Shown here piece after piece: positions 56,873 through 64,000 of a stretch of DNA of 64,000 bases; within the stretch, counting starts at the first letter, position 1, and every line of letters starts with the position of its first letter. Source of the stretch: Cupriavidus basilensis (GTDB lineage Bacteria > Pseudomonadota > Gammaproteobacteria > Burkholderiales > Burkholderiaceae); the NCBI RefSeq assembly GCF_008801925.2, contig NZ_CP062804.1, forward strand, positions 2,728,001 to 2,792,000, in the 5' to 3' direction. A model generated the notes under the pieces. It was not told where the DNA came from. It was given only the letters and a program-made list of their open reading frames with translations, and did not search any database. Position numbers and translations under genes: made by a program.

Positions 56873-58155
56873 GTGTATAGACCGGGGACATAGGTGACGG
56901 GTGTGCGAGGACATGGTTGACACTTTCGGGCAATGAATCTGCCCGGAATCCGACCATGCCTTGGAGCACGCGCGACACCATGAGCCTTCGTCAAGAATTC
57001 ATCCTTCTGGCCCAGCAAGAGGGCAGCAATCGCCGCGAGTTATGCCGGCGTTTCAGCATCAGTCCCCAGACCGCCTACAAATGGCTCGCGCGCTATGCCG
57101 AGCAAGGCGAGGCCGGTCTGGTCGACCGCTCTCGGCGGCCCAGTCGCAGCCCGGAACAGACCCACGCCGACCTTGAACAGGCCGTGATCGCGCTTCGCCA
57201 GCAGCATCCTGCCTGGGGCGGGCGCAAGATCAGCCGCCGCTTGCAGGACCTTGGGCATACCGAGGCGCCGGCTCCCAGCACTGTCACCTCGATCCTGCAT
57301 CGCCACGGGCTAATTACCCCGGAGGCCTCCGCCAAATCGGTGGCATGGCAGCGTTTCGAGCATCCCGAGCCCAACCATCTCTGGCAAATGGACTACAAAG
57401 GCTGGTTTGCCACCCGAGACGGCGTGCCGTGTTACCCGCTGACAGTGCTGGACGACCATTCCCGCTTCAATATCCTGCTCACGGCCTGCACCAGAACCCA
57501 GACTGCAGTGGTGCAGCGCCATCTGCGCGAGGCTTTCCGTCGTTATGGGCTGCCGCTGCGCATCAACGCCGACAACGGTGCGCCCTGGGGCAGCCCTTCC
57601 CAACCCGGCCAGCTCACGGCCCTGGCGATCTGGTTGATTCGCCTGGGCGTACGCCTGAGCCATAGCCGCCCCGCGCACCCACAAACCAATGGCAAGGATG
57701 AGCGGTTCCACCGCACCTTTAAGGCCGAGGTGCTCACCGGCAACGACTTTGCTTCCTGCCGTTATGCGCAGCGCGCATTCGATCGCTGGCGCGATGTCTA
57801 CAACCAGCAGCGACCTCACGAAGCCCTTGGCCTGGCGACGCCCGTCACGCGGTATCGGCCCAGCCCGAGGCCATATCCGGAGCAGTTGCCGCCCATCGAA
57901 TACGGCCCTGACGACACCGTAGTGCAGGTCAAATGGCACGGCGAGCTCTGTTTCCAGGGACGTCGCTTCAAGGTTTCGAATGCCCTAGCCAAGCTGCACG
58001 TGGCGCTGCGGCCTGACGCCAGACACAGCGGCAAATACGCCCTTTACTTCGCACATCATCGCTTCGGAAGCATCGACCTAAACGACCCGAATGCCGCTTA
58101 AAATGTGTCAACCATGTCCTCGCACATGTGTCACCCATGTCCCCGGTCTATACAC
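56873..58155 (+). mobile_element. IS481-family insertion sequence, complete
   Basis: 1283 bases with nearly identical 51-bp terminal inverted repeats (56873-56923 and 58105-58155; outer ends GTGTATAGACCGGGGACAT, inner ends TGTGCGAGGACATGGTTGAC). CGAC flanks it directly on both sides (56869-56872 and 58156-58159), a 4-bp target duplication. Removing the element and one CGAC rebuilds a continuous palindrome arm, which confirms the ends. One intact transposase gene is inside. Confidence 0.9.
56956..58101 (+). CDS. IS481-family DDE transposase
   Basis: 381 residues from ATG 56956. An N-terminal helix-turn-helix (RRELCRRFSISPQTAYKWLA) and a second HTH_29/rve-associated helix region precede an integrase core: LWQMDYKGWF (first Asp), RINADNGAPW (second Asp) and HPQTNGKDERFHRTFKAEV (Glu). 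A C-terminal beta domain follows (WHGELCFQGRRFKVSNAL). The reading frame is intact, so the element may still be mobile. Confidence 0.93.
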   Translation: MPWSTRDTMSLRQEFILLAQQEGSNRRELCRRFSISPQTAYKWLARYAEQGEAGLVDRSRRPSRSPEQTHADLEQAVIALRQQHPAWGGRKISRRLQDLGHTEAPAPSTVTSILHRHGLITPEASAKSVAWQRFEHPEPNHLWQMDYKGWFATRDGVPCYPLTVLDDHSRFNILLTACTRTQTAVVQRHLREAFRRYGLPLRINADNGAPWGSPSQPGQLTALAIWLIRLGVRLSHSRPAHPQTNGKDERFHRTFKAEVLTGNDFASCRYAQRAFDRWRDVYNQQRPHEALGLATPVTRYRPSPRPYPEQLPPIEYGPDDTVVQVKWHGELCFQGRRFKVSNALAKLHVALRPDARHSGKYALYFAHHRFGSIDLNDPNAA

Positions 58156-58297
58156 CGACGCAAAGAAGAGTGACCGGCAGCCCCCGCAGGGGGATGTCGT
58201 ATGGCCTTTGGGTGCAAGCGCCATCGCCGCTCAAAGAAACAGCAACCAACCCCGCACAGCGACGTCGTATGGCACCCTAACCCCAAAAGCCAACACC
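58156..58297. repeat. Right arm of the palindrome, outer part
   Basis: Continuation of the right arm beyond the IS. GTGACCGGCAGCCCCCGCAG and GGGTGCAAGCGCCATCGCCG mirror the left arm at about 56150-56195, and CCAACACC at the end mirrors 56084. It stops one base before the stop codon of the convergent Bug-protein gene. Confidence 0.8.
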
Positions 58298-58298
58298 T

Positions 58299-59273
58299 TT
58301 ACTCCGCCTTAGCCCCCGAATCCCTCACCACCTTCGCCCACTTGGCAATCTCAACCTTCTGATAACCCGCCAACTTCTCCGGTGTACCAAGTATAGGATC
58401 CAGCCCCAAGGTCTTGAGCTTGGCTTGCACATCGGGAAGCTGGTAAATCCGGTTGAGCTCGGTGTTCAGCTTGGCGATCACATCCTTGGGCGTATTCGCC
58501 GGTGCAAAGATCGCAAACCACGAGTCCGCATCAAACCCGGGCAGCCCCTGCTCTGCCAGCGTGGGAATATCCGGCGCCGAGTGCGAGCGTTTCGCGCTGG
58601 TCACGCCAAGCGCCCGCACCTTGCCCTCCTTGATCACCGGCAACGCCGACGGCAGGTTGTCGAACATCATGCTGATATGGCCGCCGAGCAGATCGGGAAT
58701 GGCCATGGCGCGGCCCTTGTAGGGCACGTGGGTGAGCTTGACCCCGGCCAGGGAGTTGAACATCTCGCCGGCCACGTGCGGCGAGGTGCCAATGCCCGGC
58801 GTGCCGAAAGTCAGGGCGCCTGGCTTGGCCTTGGCCAGCGCGATCAGCTCCGCCACGTTCTTGGCCGGCACGGAGGGGTTGACCACCAGCACATTGGGCG
58901 TGGAGGCGACCAGGATCACCGGGGTGAAATCCTTGACCATGTCGTACGGCATCTTGCTGTAAAGCGAGCCGTTGATGGAGTGCGTGCCGACCGTGCCCAG
59001 CGCCAGCGTGTAGCCATCCGGCGCGGCATGGGCGACGGCCTCGGCGCCGATGTTGCCGCCTGCGCCCGGCTTGTTGTCCACCACCACGGGCTGGCCCCAC
59101 GAGGGTGAGATCTTTTCGGAGAAGATGCGCGCCAGGATGTCAGGCGCGCCGCCGCTGGGAAAGCCCACCACCATCCGGATGGGCTTGGAAGGATAGGTGT
59201 CGGCATGGGCCGAGGGCACGGCGAAGGCGGCGCAGGCGGCCAGGACGGCGGCTGCGAAAGGTTTGCAACGCAT
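58299..59273 (-). CDS. Bug/TctC-family tripartite tricarboxylate-type solute-binding protein
   Basis: 324 residues from ATG 59273 (GGGAGACACACC upstream). A signal peptide (1-24, ending AHA) is followed by the Bug fold: YPSKPIRMVVGFPSGGAPDI, VVVDNKPGAGGNIGAEAVA, DGYTLALGTVGTHSIN and HVPYKG. These periplasmic proteins bind carboxylates, aromatic acids or amides. No TctA/TctB membrane genes are adjacent, as is common for Bug proteins in Burkholderiales. The SDR lies upstream in the same direction, so the two may form an operon. Confidence 0.94.
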   Translation of the reverse strand: MRCKPFAAAVLAACAAFAVPSAHADTYPSKPIRMVVGFPSGGAPDILARIFSEKISPSWGQPVVVDNKPGAGGNIGAEAVAHAAPDGYTLALGTVGTHSINGSLYSKMPYDMVKDFTPVILVASTPNVLVVNPSVPAKNVAELIALAKAKPGALTFGTPGIGTSPHVAGEMFNSLAGVKLTHVPYKGRAMAIPDLLGGHISMMFDNLPSALPVIKEGKVRALGVTSAKRSHSAPDIPTLAEQGLPGFDADSWFAIFAPANTPKDVIAKLNTELNRIYQLPDVQAKLKTLGLDPILGTPEKLAGYQKVEIAKWAKVVRDSGAKAE

Positions 59274-59428
59274 GGTGTGTCTCCCGATGTTCGGTTTTAT
59301 TCTGGTGTCGGACTGATCTTGCACGCTGCCAGCGCAAAGGGGCGAAGCCTTGCACCCGTCCGCCGGCAGCAGTGACTCAACTGACTGTTCTGATTGATCT
59401 GACTGTTGCCCGGGGTTTCACGCCACGC

Positions 59429-60241
59429 TTAAACCACCGTGCCGCCGAACTCCGCCATCACTTTATCGTGCAGCCGGCGCATTCCCTTTAGCCAACGATC
59501 GTAATCTTGGCCTTTGCGCTGGTAATACTCGAGCACCTCGGGATGCGGCAGGATCAGGAAGCGCTCGTCCTTCACGCCTTCCAGCGTGACCTGCGCCACG
59601 TGCTCGGGCGTGACCGAGCCGGCCTGCAGGAAGCCCTTGCGTTCGCCATCCTCGCCGAACAGCATGCGCGTCTGCACGCCCTGCGGGCAGATGCAGCTGA
59701 CCTTGATGCCGCGATCGCCGTAGGTGATCGACAGCCACTCGGCAAAGCCGATGGCGGCGTGCTTGGTCACGGCGTAAGGCGCCGAGCCGATCTGCGACAG
59801 CAGGCCGGCGGCGGAGACGGTGTTGACGAAATAGCCATCGCCGCGCGCCAGCATCTGCGGCAGCACCGCGCGCGAGGCGTGGATGTGGGCCATGACGTTG
59901 ATCTCCCAGATGCGCTGCCATTCCTCGGCGCTGGCATCCAGGCCCTTGCGCAGGATGATGCCGGCGTTGGAGCAGAACACGTCGATCTGGCCAAAGCGTT
60001 GCGTGGCCTCATCGGCCAGCGCCTGCACGGCGGCAGCATCGGCCACGTCGGTTTGCTGCGCGAACACCTGGCAGTCCGGGCTGGCCTTGGCCACTTCCTC
60101 GGCTACCGCCTGCGCGCCCTTGCCATCCAGGTCGGCCACGGCCACGCCGCGCGCGCCGCCGGCGGCAAACGCCAGCGCCAGCGCGCGCCCGATGCCGGTG
60201 GCCGCACCGGTCACCACCACGGTCTTGTTGCGAATCTCCAT
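59429..60241 (-). CDS. Short-chain dehydrogenase/reductase
   Basis: 270 residues of a classical SDR: TGAATGIGRALALAF (cofactor loop), DLDG, SNAGIILRKG, catalytic Ser in NTVSAAGLL, YAVTKHAA (Tyr/Lys) and CPQGVQT. The C-terminal extension KDERFLILPHPEVLEYYQRK is shared by a subgroup of SDRs found with organic-acid catabolism genes. It is followed by the Bug-protein gene after 155 bases and preceded by iclR in the same direction. Confidence 0.93.
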   Translation of the reverse strand: MEIRNKTVVVTGAATGIGRALALAFAAGGARGVAVADLDGKGAQAVAEEVAKASPDCQVFAQQTDVADAAAVQALADEATQRFGQIDVFCSNAGIILRKGLDASAEEWQRIWEINVMAHIHASRAVLPQMLARGDGYFVNTVSAAGLLSQIGSAPYAVTKHAAIGFAEWLSITYGDRGIKVSCICPQGVQTRMLFGEDGERKGFLQAGSVTPEHVAQVTLEGVKDERFLILPHPEVLEYYQRKGQDYDRWLKGMRRLHDKVMAEFGGTVV

Positions 60242-60346
60242 TTTGTCTCCTTTGTTTTCTATGTCTGTATTGCTAGCTGGATGTGTGGCCCTGGGGCCGT
60301 GAGAAAGCGATTCGTGGCGATGGCATCGATGGCGCCCATAGCGCGG

Positions 60347-61249
60347 CTATCCGCGCCCCTGCCACAGACGGCTCTGCAGCGCTTCGGCCAGTTCGCGGAT
60401 GCGCGGGCCGAGATTGCCGTCGAGGATTTCCGGCGTCAGCCGCGTGGCCGCGCCGCCGATGTTGATGGCCAGCACTTCCGCGCCGTCTTCGAGCACCACG
60501 GGCGCGGCCGCGCCGCTGACCGTGCGGTCCCACTCCGCGTGGGCCAGGCAGAAGCCGCGCTTGGCGTAGTCGCGCAGCGCGCGCTCGAGCTTGATGCGGA
60601 TCGCGGGCCAGCGCGCGCCGTAGTGGCGCTCCAGGTCGGCCAGCACGGCGGCGCGCCGCTCCGGCTCCAGCCCGGCCAGCCACGCGCGGCCGATGGCGGA
60701 GGTGGCGGTGGGCAGGCGCGAGCCGGGCGCCAGCCGCATGACCAGCGCGCCGCGCGGCTGGCAGACTTCCAGGTACACCATCTCATGGCGGTCCGATGTG
60801 GCAAGCGCCACCGTGCAGTCGGTGGCAAACGCCAGCGATTGCATCAGCGGCTGCGCGATCTCGCGGATGCCCGAGCCGGCGAGGTAACGCTGGCCCAGCA
60901 CCATCGCGCCCTGGCCGAGCCGGTACTTCTCCAGCGACGCGGAATAGATCAGGTAGCCCAGGCTGGTGAGCGTGTAGGTCAGGCGTGAAACCGTGGGGCG
61001 CGGGATGCCGGCGCGCCGCGCCAGCTCCGCATTGCCAAGGTAATCGTCGTGCGGGCCGAAGGCGCGCAGCAGGTCCAGCCCACGCGCCAGCGCGGTGACG
61101 AAATTGCGGTCGTCACGGTCGTCACGGTCAATGTCCGGTTCGCTGCCGTCGTGCGGCGCATCGGCGGCGCGCACAGGCGCGGCATGCGCGCCGCCGGGCA
61201 AGGAAGCGGAGGAGGCAGGCGAGAGCGGGATCGACGAGGTGCGCTTCAT
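60347..61249 (-). CDS. IclR-family transcriptional regulator
   Basis: 300 residues. An unusual acidic/Arg N-terminal extension (about 1-47, with DRDDRDDRN) precedes a winged helix-turn-helix (48-110: NFVTALARGLDLLRAFGP, RRAGIPRPTVSRLTYTLTSL) and the IclR effector domain (about 125-295). It is divergent from livH-livM-livG and upstream of the SDR and Bug genes, so it may control both sides. Confidence 0.93.
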   Translation of the reverse strand: MKRTSSIPLSPASSASLPGGAHAAPVRAADAPHDGSEPDIDRDDRDDRNFVTALARGLDLLRAFGPHDDYLGNAELARRAGIPRPTVSRLTYTLTSLGYLIYSASLEKYRLGQGAMVLGQRYLAGSGIREIAQPLMQSLAFATDCTVALATSDRHEMVYLEVCQPRGALVMRLAPGSRLPTATSAIGRAWLAGLEPERRAAVLADLERHYGARWPAIRIKLERALRDYAKRGFCLAHAEWDRTVSGAAAPVVLEDGAEVLAINIGGAATRLTPEILDGNLGPRIRELAEALQSRLWQGRG

Positions 61250-61344
61250 ACGTGGCGATAACGCTTGGCTACTGGGTGCGGGAAGCAGACCTGTGGCCGC
61301 CTTTGGAGATGGCGGGCCGGAGGTAAGCCGGCTATTTCGCTGTG

Positions 61345-61398
61345 CGGAAGACTATTCCGTATTTCTTGACTGTGCCTCAGGCCGTATGCAACAGTCAA
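61345..61398. promoter_or_regulatory. Two inverted repeats in the iclR-livH divergent region
   Basis: CGGAA-GACTA-TTCCG (61345-61359) resembles IclR-type half-sites. Just right of it TTGACTG (61366-61372) and CAGTCAA (61392-61398) are perfect inverted arms 19 bases apart. The 438-base gap 61250-61688 otherwise shows no gene. A clear -35/-10 pair for livH was not found. Confidence 0.45.
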
Positions 61399-61688
61399 TG
61401 AAAACGAACGATCGTGCTGGAACATACCTACGCAGACATGCGTGGCGCTTCACGGTACACGACGACACCGCACCCGGGGCCTGCACGGCAGGCCATTGCC
61501 GCATCGCACAGGAGACCAAGCATGCATCACGCCATTCACCAGGCCGCACCGCCCCGCGGCTGACTCTCGCCCCGCCTGACCAAGCGGCCCCCGCGTTGTT
61601 CTTTGCGCGGCGCCGCCATTTCCACGCAGCCCGCAGCGCGGCTTGCGTGCCTTCGTTCGTGATTCGAAAAGTCGCATGAGGTAAGCCC

Positions 61689-62552
61689 GTGACATTGTTT
61701 CTTCAACAAGTCCTCAACGGCCTGACGCTGGGCGGCGTATATAGCCTGGTGGCGCTGGGCCTGACGCTGGTCTACGGCATCTTGCACGTGCCCAATTTCG
61801 CGCATGGCGCCTTCTACATGGCAGGTGCCTACGTCTCGTACTACCTGATGACGTCGCTGGGCATGAACTACTGGCTGGCGATGGGTGCCGCCGCCATCGC
61901 GGTGGCAGCGCTGTCGATGCTGGCAGACCGGCTGGTGTTCCATCCGCTGCGCAACGCGCCGGAGTTGCACGACATGATCGCCGCCATCGGCATCATGCTG
62001 TTCCTCGAAGCCGGCGCGCAGGCAATGTGGGGCGCGGACTTCCATCGCATGCCCACGCCTTATGGCCAGATGGTGGAAGTGATGGGCCTGACCGCGCCGG
62101 CGCAACGGCTGCTGATCATCGCCGCCGCCTTCGGGCTGATGGTGCTGCTGCACCTGTTCCTCACCCGCACCGTGACCGGCTCCACCATCGTGGCGATGGC
62201 GCAGAACCGCGAGGGCGCGGCGCTGGTTGGCATCGACGCCACGCGTGTCACGCTGCTGGTGTTTGCCATCTCCGGCGCGCTCGCCGCCATTGCCGCCACG
62301 CTCTACGCGCCGATCAACCTGGTCTACCCGAGCATGGGCAACCTGGTCATCACCAAGGCCTTCGTCATCATCATCCTCGGCGGCATGGGCAGCATTCCGG
62401 GGGCCATCGTGGGCGGGCTGATCATCGGCATGGCCGAGAGCTTCGGCGGCTTCTACGTCTCGACGGACTACAAGGACATCATCGCCTTCGCGCTGCTGGT
62501 GCTCATCCTGTCGATCCGGCCCCAAGGCCTGTTTGCCGGCAAGGCCGCATAA
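61689..62552 (+). CDS. livH: Branched-chain amino acid-type ABC transporter permease LivH
   Basis: 287 residues from GTG 61689 (GAGGTAAG upstream). Eight or so membrane helices and the family start FLQQVLNGLTLGGVYSLVALGLTLVYGIL identify LivH. The late motif AFVIIILGGMGSIPGAIVGG is the permease EAA-like/cytoplasmic loop region, quoted in part. Liv-type systems in Burkholderiales also import aromatic acids and amides, and the neighbouring IclR/SDR/Bug genes make that plausible. No LivK binding-protein gene is in the window. Confidence 0.93.
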   Translation: MTLFLQQVLNGLTLGGVYSLVALGLTLVYGILHVPNFAHGAFYMAGAYVSYYLMTSLGMNYWLAMGAAAIAVAALSMLADRLVFHPLRNAPELHDMIAAIGIMLFLEAGAQAMWGADFHRMPTPYGQMVEVMGLTAPAQRLLIIAAAFGLMVLLHLFLTRTVTGSTIVAMAQNREGAALVGIDATRVTLLVFAISGALAAIAATLYAPINLVYPSMGNLVITKAFVIIILGGMGSIPGAIVGGLIIGMAESFGGFYVSTDYKDIIAFALLVLILSIRPQGLFAGKAA

Positions 62553-62562
62553 GGAGCGCACC

Positions 62563-63609
62563 ATGACAAAGACACTGCAAGGCAAGACCGGCTGGGCCCT
62601 GTTGCTGGCACTGGCCATCGCGTTCCCGCTGGTCACGCCCAACAGCTACTACCTGACGGTGATGACGCTGGCCTTTATCTACGCCATCGCCACGCTGGGG
62701 CTGAACCTGATCACGGGCTACACCGGCCAGCTCAACCTGGCGCACGGCGGCTTCATGGCCATCGGCGCTTATACGCTGGGTATTCTCACGGTGGATCACC
62801 AGGTGCCGTTCTGGGCGGCGTTCGTGCTGTCCGGCGTGGTGTGCATGGCGGTGGGCTACTTCGTCGGCGTGGTATCGCTGCGGCTCAAAGGCCATTACTT
62901 CTCGATCTTCACGCTGTGCATCGGCTACATCATCTACCTGCTGATCGAGAAGTGGGAGAGCCTGACGCACGGCACCGTGGGGCTGATCGGCATTCCGGTG
63001 CCGGCCTCGGTGGGCCCGCTCGCGTTCGACAACGTGCAGGCGCAGTACTACCTGGTGCTGTTCTTCCTGGTGGCGGGCACCTTCCTGATGCACCGCATCG
63101 TCACTTCGCTGCTGGGCCGCAGCTTCATGGCGGTGCGCAACAGCGACGCGCTGGCGGAGGCGCTCGGCATCAACCTGATGCGCACCAAGGTGCTGTCGTT
63201 CGTGCTGTCGGTGGGCTATGCCGGCTTTGCCGGCGCGCTGTACGCGGGCCAGGTGCGTTTTCTCGGGCCGGACATCGCGCGCACCGACCTGACCTTCGAG
63301 ATGGTGATGGCGATGCTGGTGGGCGGCACCGGCACGCTGCTGGGGCCGCTGCTGGGCGCGGTGCTGGTGCCGTGGGTCACGCAGACGCTGCAGTTCCTGC
63401 AGGACTACCGCATGCTGGTGTTCGGGCCGGTGCTGGTGCTGCTGATCATTTTCGTGCCGGACGGCATCGTGGGCTCGTGGGCCAAGCGCCAGGCGCGCCG
63501 CGCCGCCGCCGCACGCCGCAGCGGCACGAGCCGCGCGCACCCGGCCGACGCGCCCGTCGCCGGCAACCCGAATGCAAACGCTGCGAATGCAGGGGCCGAC
63601 CATGCTTGA
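62563..63609 (+). CDS. livM: Branched-chain amino acid-type ABC transporter permease LivM
   Basis: 348 residues from ATG 62563, with AAGGAG 6 bases upstream. LivM hallmarks: LGLNLITGYTGQLNLAHGGF in helix 2, GVVSLRLKGHYFSIFTLCIG and RNSDALAEALGINLMRTK in the cytoplasmic loop. The C-terminal 35 residues are an Arg/Ala/Asn-rich tail. It follows livH by 10 bases and overlaps livG by 8, so the three genes form one operon. Confidence 0.93.
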   Translation: MTKTLQGKTGWALLLALAIAFPLVTPNSYYLTVMTLAFIYAIATLGLNLITGYTGQLNLAHGGFMAIGAYTLGILTVDHQVPFWAAFVLSGVVCMAVGYFVGVVSLRLKGHYFSIFTLCIGYIIYLLIEKWESLTHGTVGLIGIPVPASVGPLAFDNVQAQYYLVLFFLVAGTFLMHRIVTSLLGRSFMAVRNSDALAEALGINLMRTKVLSFVLSVGYAGFAGALYAGQVRFLGPDIARTDLTFEMVMAMLVGGTGTLLGPLLGAVLVPWVTQTLQFLQDYRMLVFGPVLVLLIIFVPDGIVGSWAKRQARRAAAARRSGTSRAHPADAPVAGNPNANAANAGADHA

Positions 63610-64000
63610 GATCCGCAACCTGACCAAGAAATTCGGCGGCCTGAGCGCCGTGCACGATGTCTCGATCACCTTCGAGACGGGCCATATCAACGCCATCATC
63701 GGCCCCAACGGCGCGGGCAAGACCACCTTCTTCAACCTGATCGCCGGCACCCATGCGCCGACCTCCGGGCAGATCCTGCTCAAGGGCCGCAACGTGGCCG
63801 GCCTGCGCGCCGACCAGATCGCCCGCCTCGGCGTGGCCCGCACCTTCCAGGCCACGCACCTGTTCGACCGCGCCACCGTGCTGGACAACCTGATCGTCGG
63901 CCACCGGCTGCGCACGCAGGCGGGGCTGGCCGACGTGATCTTCAACACGCGCCGGCTGCGCGAGGAAGAACGGCTGTGCCGCGCCAAGGCCGAGGAGGCG
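63602..64000 (+). CDS. livG: Branched-chain amino acid-type ABC transporter ATPase LivG (partial)
   Basis: The first 133 codons are present; the gene runs off the right end in frame. LEIRNLTKKFGGLSAVHDVS and the Walker A GPNGAGKTT at 34-42 identify an ABC ATPase, and FQATHLFDRATVLDNLIVG is the LivG-type Q-loop region. A LivF gene probably follows outside the window. It couples ATP hydrolysis to the LivH-LivM permease. Confidence 0.93.
   Translation, partial: MLEIRNLTKKFGGLSAVHDVSITFETGHINAIIGPNGAGKTTFFNLIAGTHAPTSGQILLKGRNVAGLRADQIARLGVARTFQATHLFDRATVLDNLIVGHRLRTQAGLADVIFNTRRLREEERLCRAKAEEA

Overview
The window looks like chromosome of a high-GC Burkholderiales bacterium, most likely Cupriavidus or a close relative. 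This is an inference from gene families and gene order: a FliM-N-O-P-Q-R run, OXA plus class A beta-lactamases, a Bug-type solute-binding protein, a Liv transporter with an IclR regulator, and GC-rich third codon positions. No rRNA, tRNA or CRISPR array was seen.

Layout. 1-3620: flagellar switch and export genes fliM (partial), N, O, P, Q, R, with mostly overlapping ends. 3621-9836: a formyltransferase-like protein, the RNA ligase RtcB, a two-gene beta-lactamase operon (class D then class A) and a large unrecognised protein. 9936-13401: a lipoprotein phosphoesterase coupled to a di-heme cytochrome c peroxidase, then a small lipoprotein. 13591-22068: an MFS transporter, a GST, a decayed serine hydrolase, a LysR regulator with an 11-bp repeat array over its start codon, and two adjacent catabolic units: VOC plus FAH hydrolase, and HpcH aldolase, tartronate semialdehyde reductase and glycerate kinase. 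22216-28938: a MarR/DHA2 efflux pair, a hydrolase, a GFA protein, DMT exporters (one truncated) and a lipoprotein. 28910-34141: a segment bounded by two copies of one 18-bp hairpin, holding an SDR, a putative zinc peptidase, an AraC/GyrI regulator, a secreted alpha/beta hydrolase and an Ada protein that has lost zinc ligands.

34220-48384 is a signalling block: two membrane hybrid histidine kinases ending in Hpt domains, an HD-GYP response regulator, a FixJ-type regulator, a chemoreceptor and a CSS-type EAL phosphodiesterase. Both c-di-GMP enzymes are degradative; no GGDEF protein is present. 48936-49775 is a Sel1-repeat gene broken by one in-frame TAA.

The best candidate for an undescribed system is 49989-56073: an overlapping three-gene operon (group II PLP decarboxylase, TPR-like/ATP-grasp ligase, second fold-type-I PLP enzyme) divergent from a DHA2 exporter whose promoter carries an operator-like repeat. 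It looks like a small biosynthesis-and-export cluster for an amine or amide. Next to it, a palindrome of about 930 bp fills the gap between two convergent genes and has been split by an IS481-family element; removing the IS and one CGAC copy restores the palindrome arm. 58299-64000 holds a Bug protein, an SDR, an IclR regulator and livH-livM-livG (livG runs off the end), probably uptake and catabolism of an organic acid or aromatic compound.
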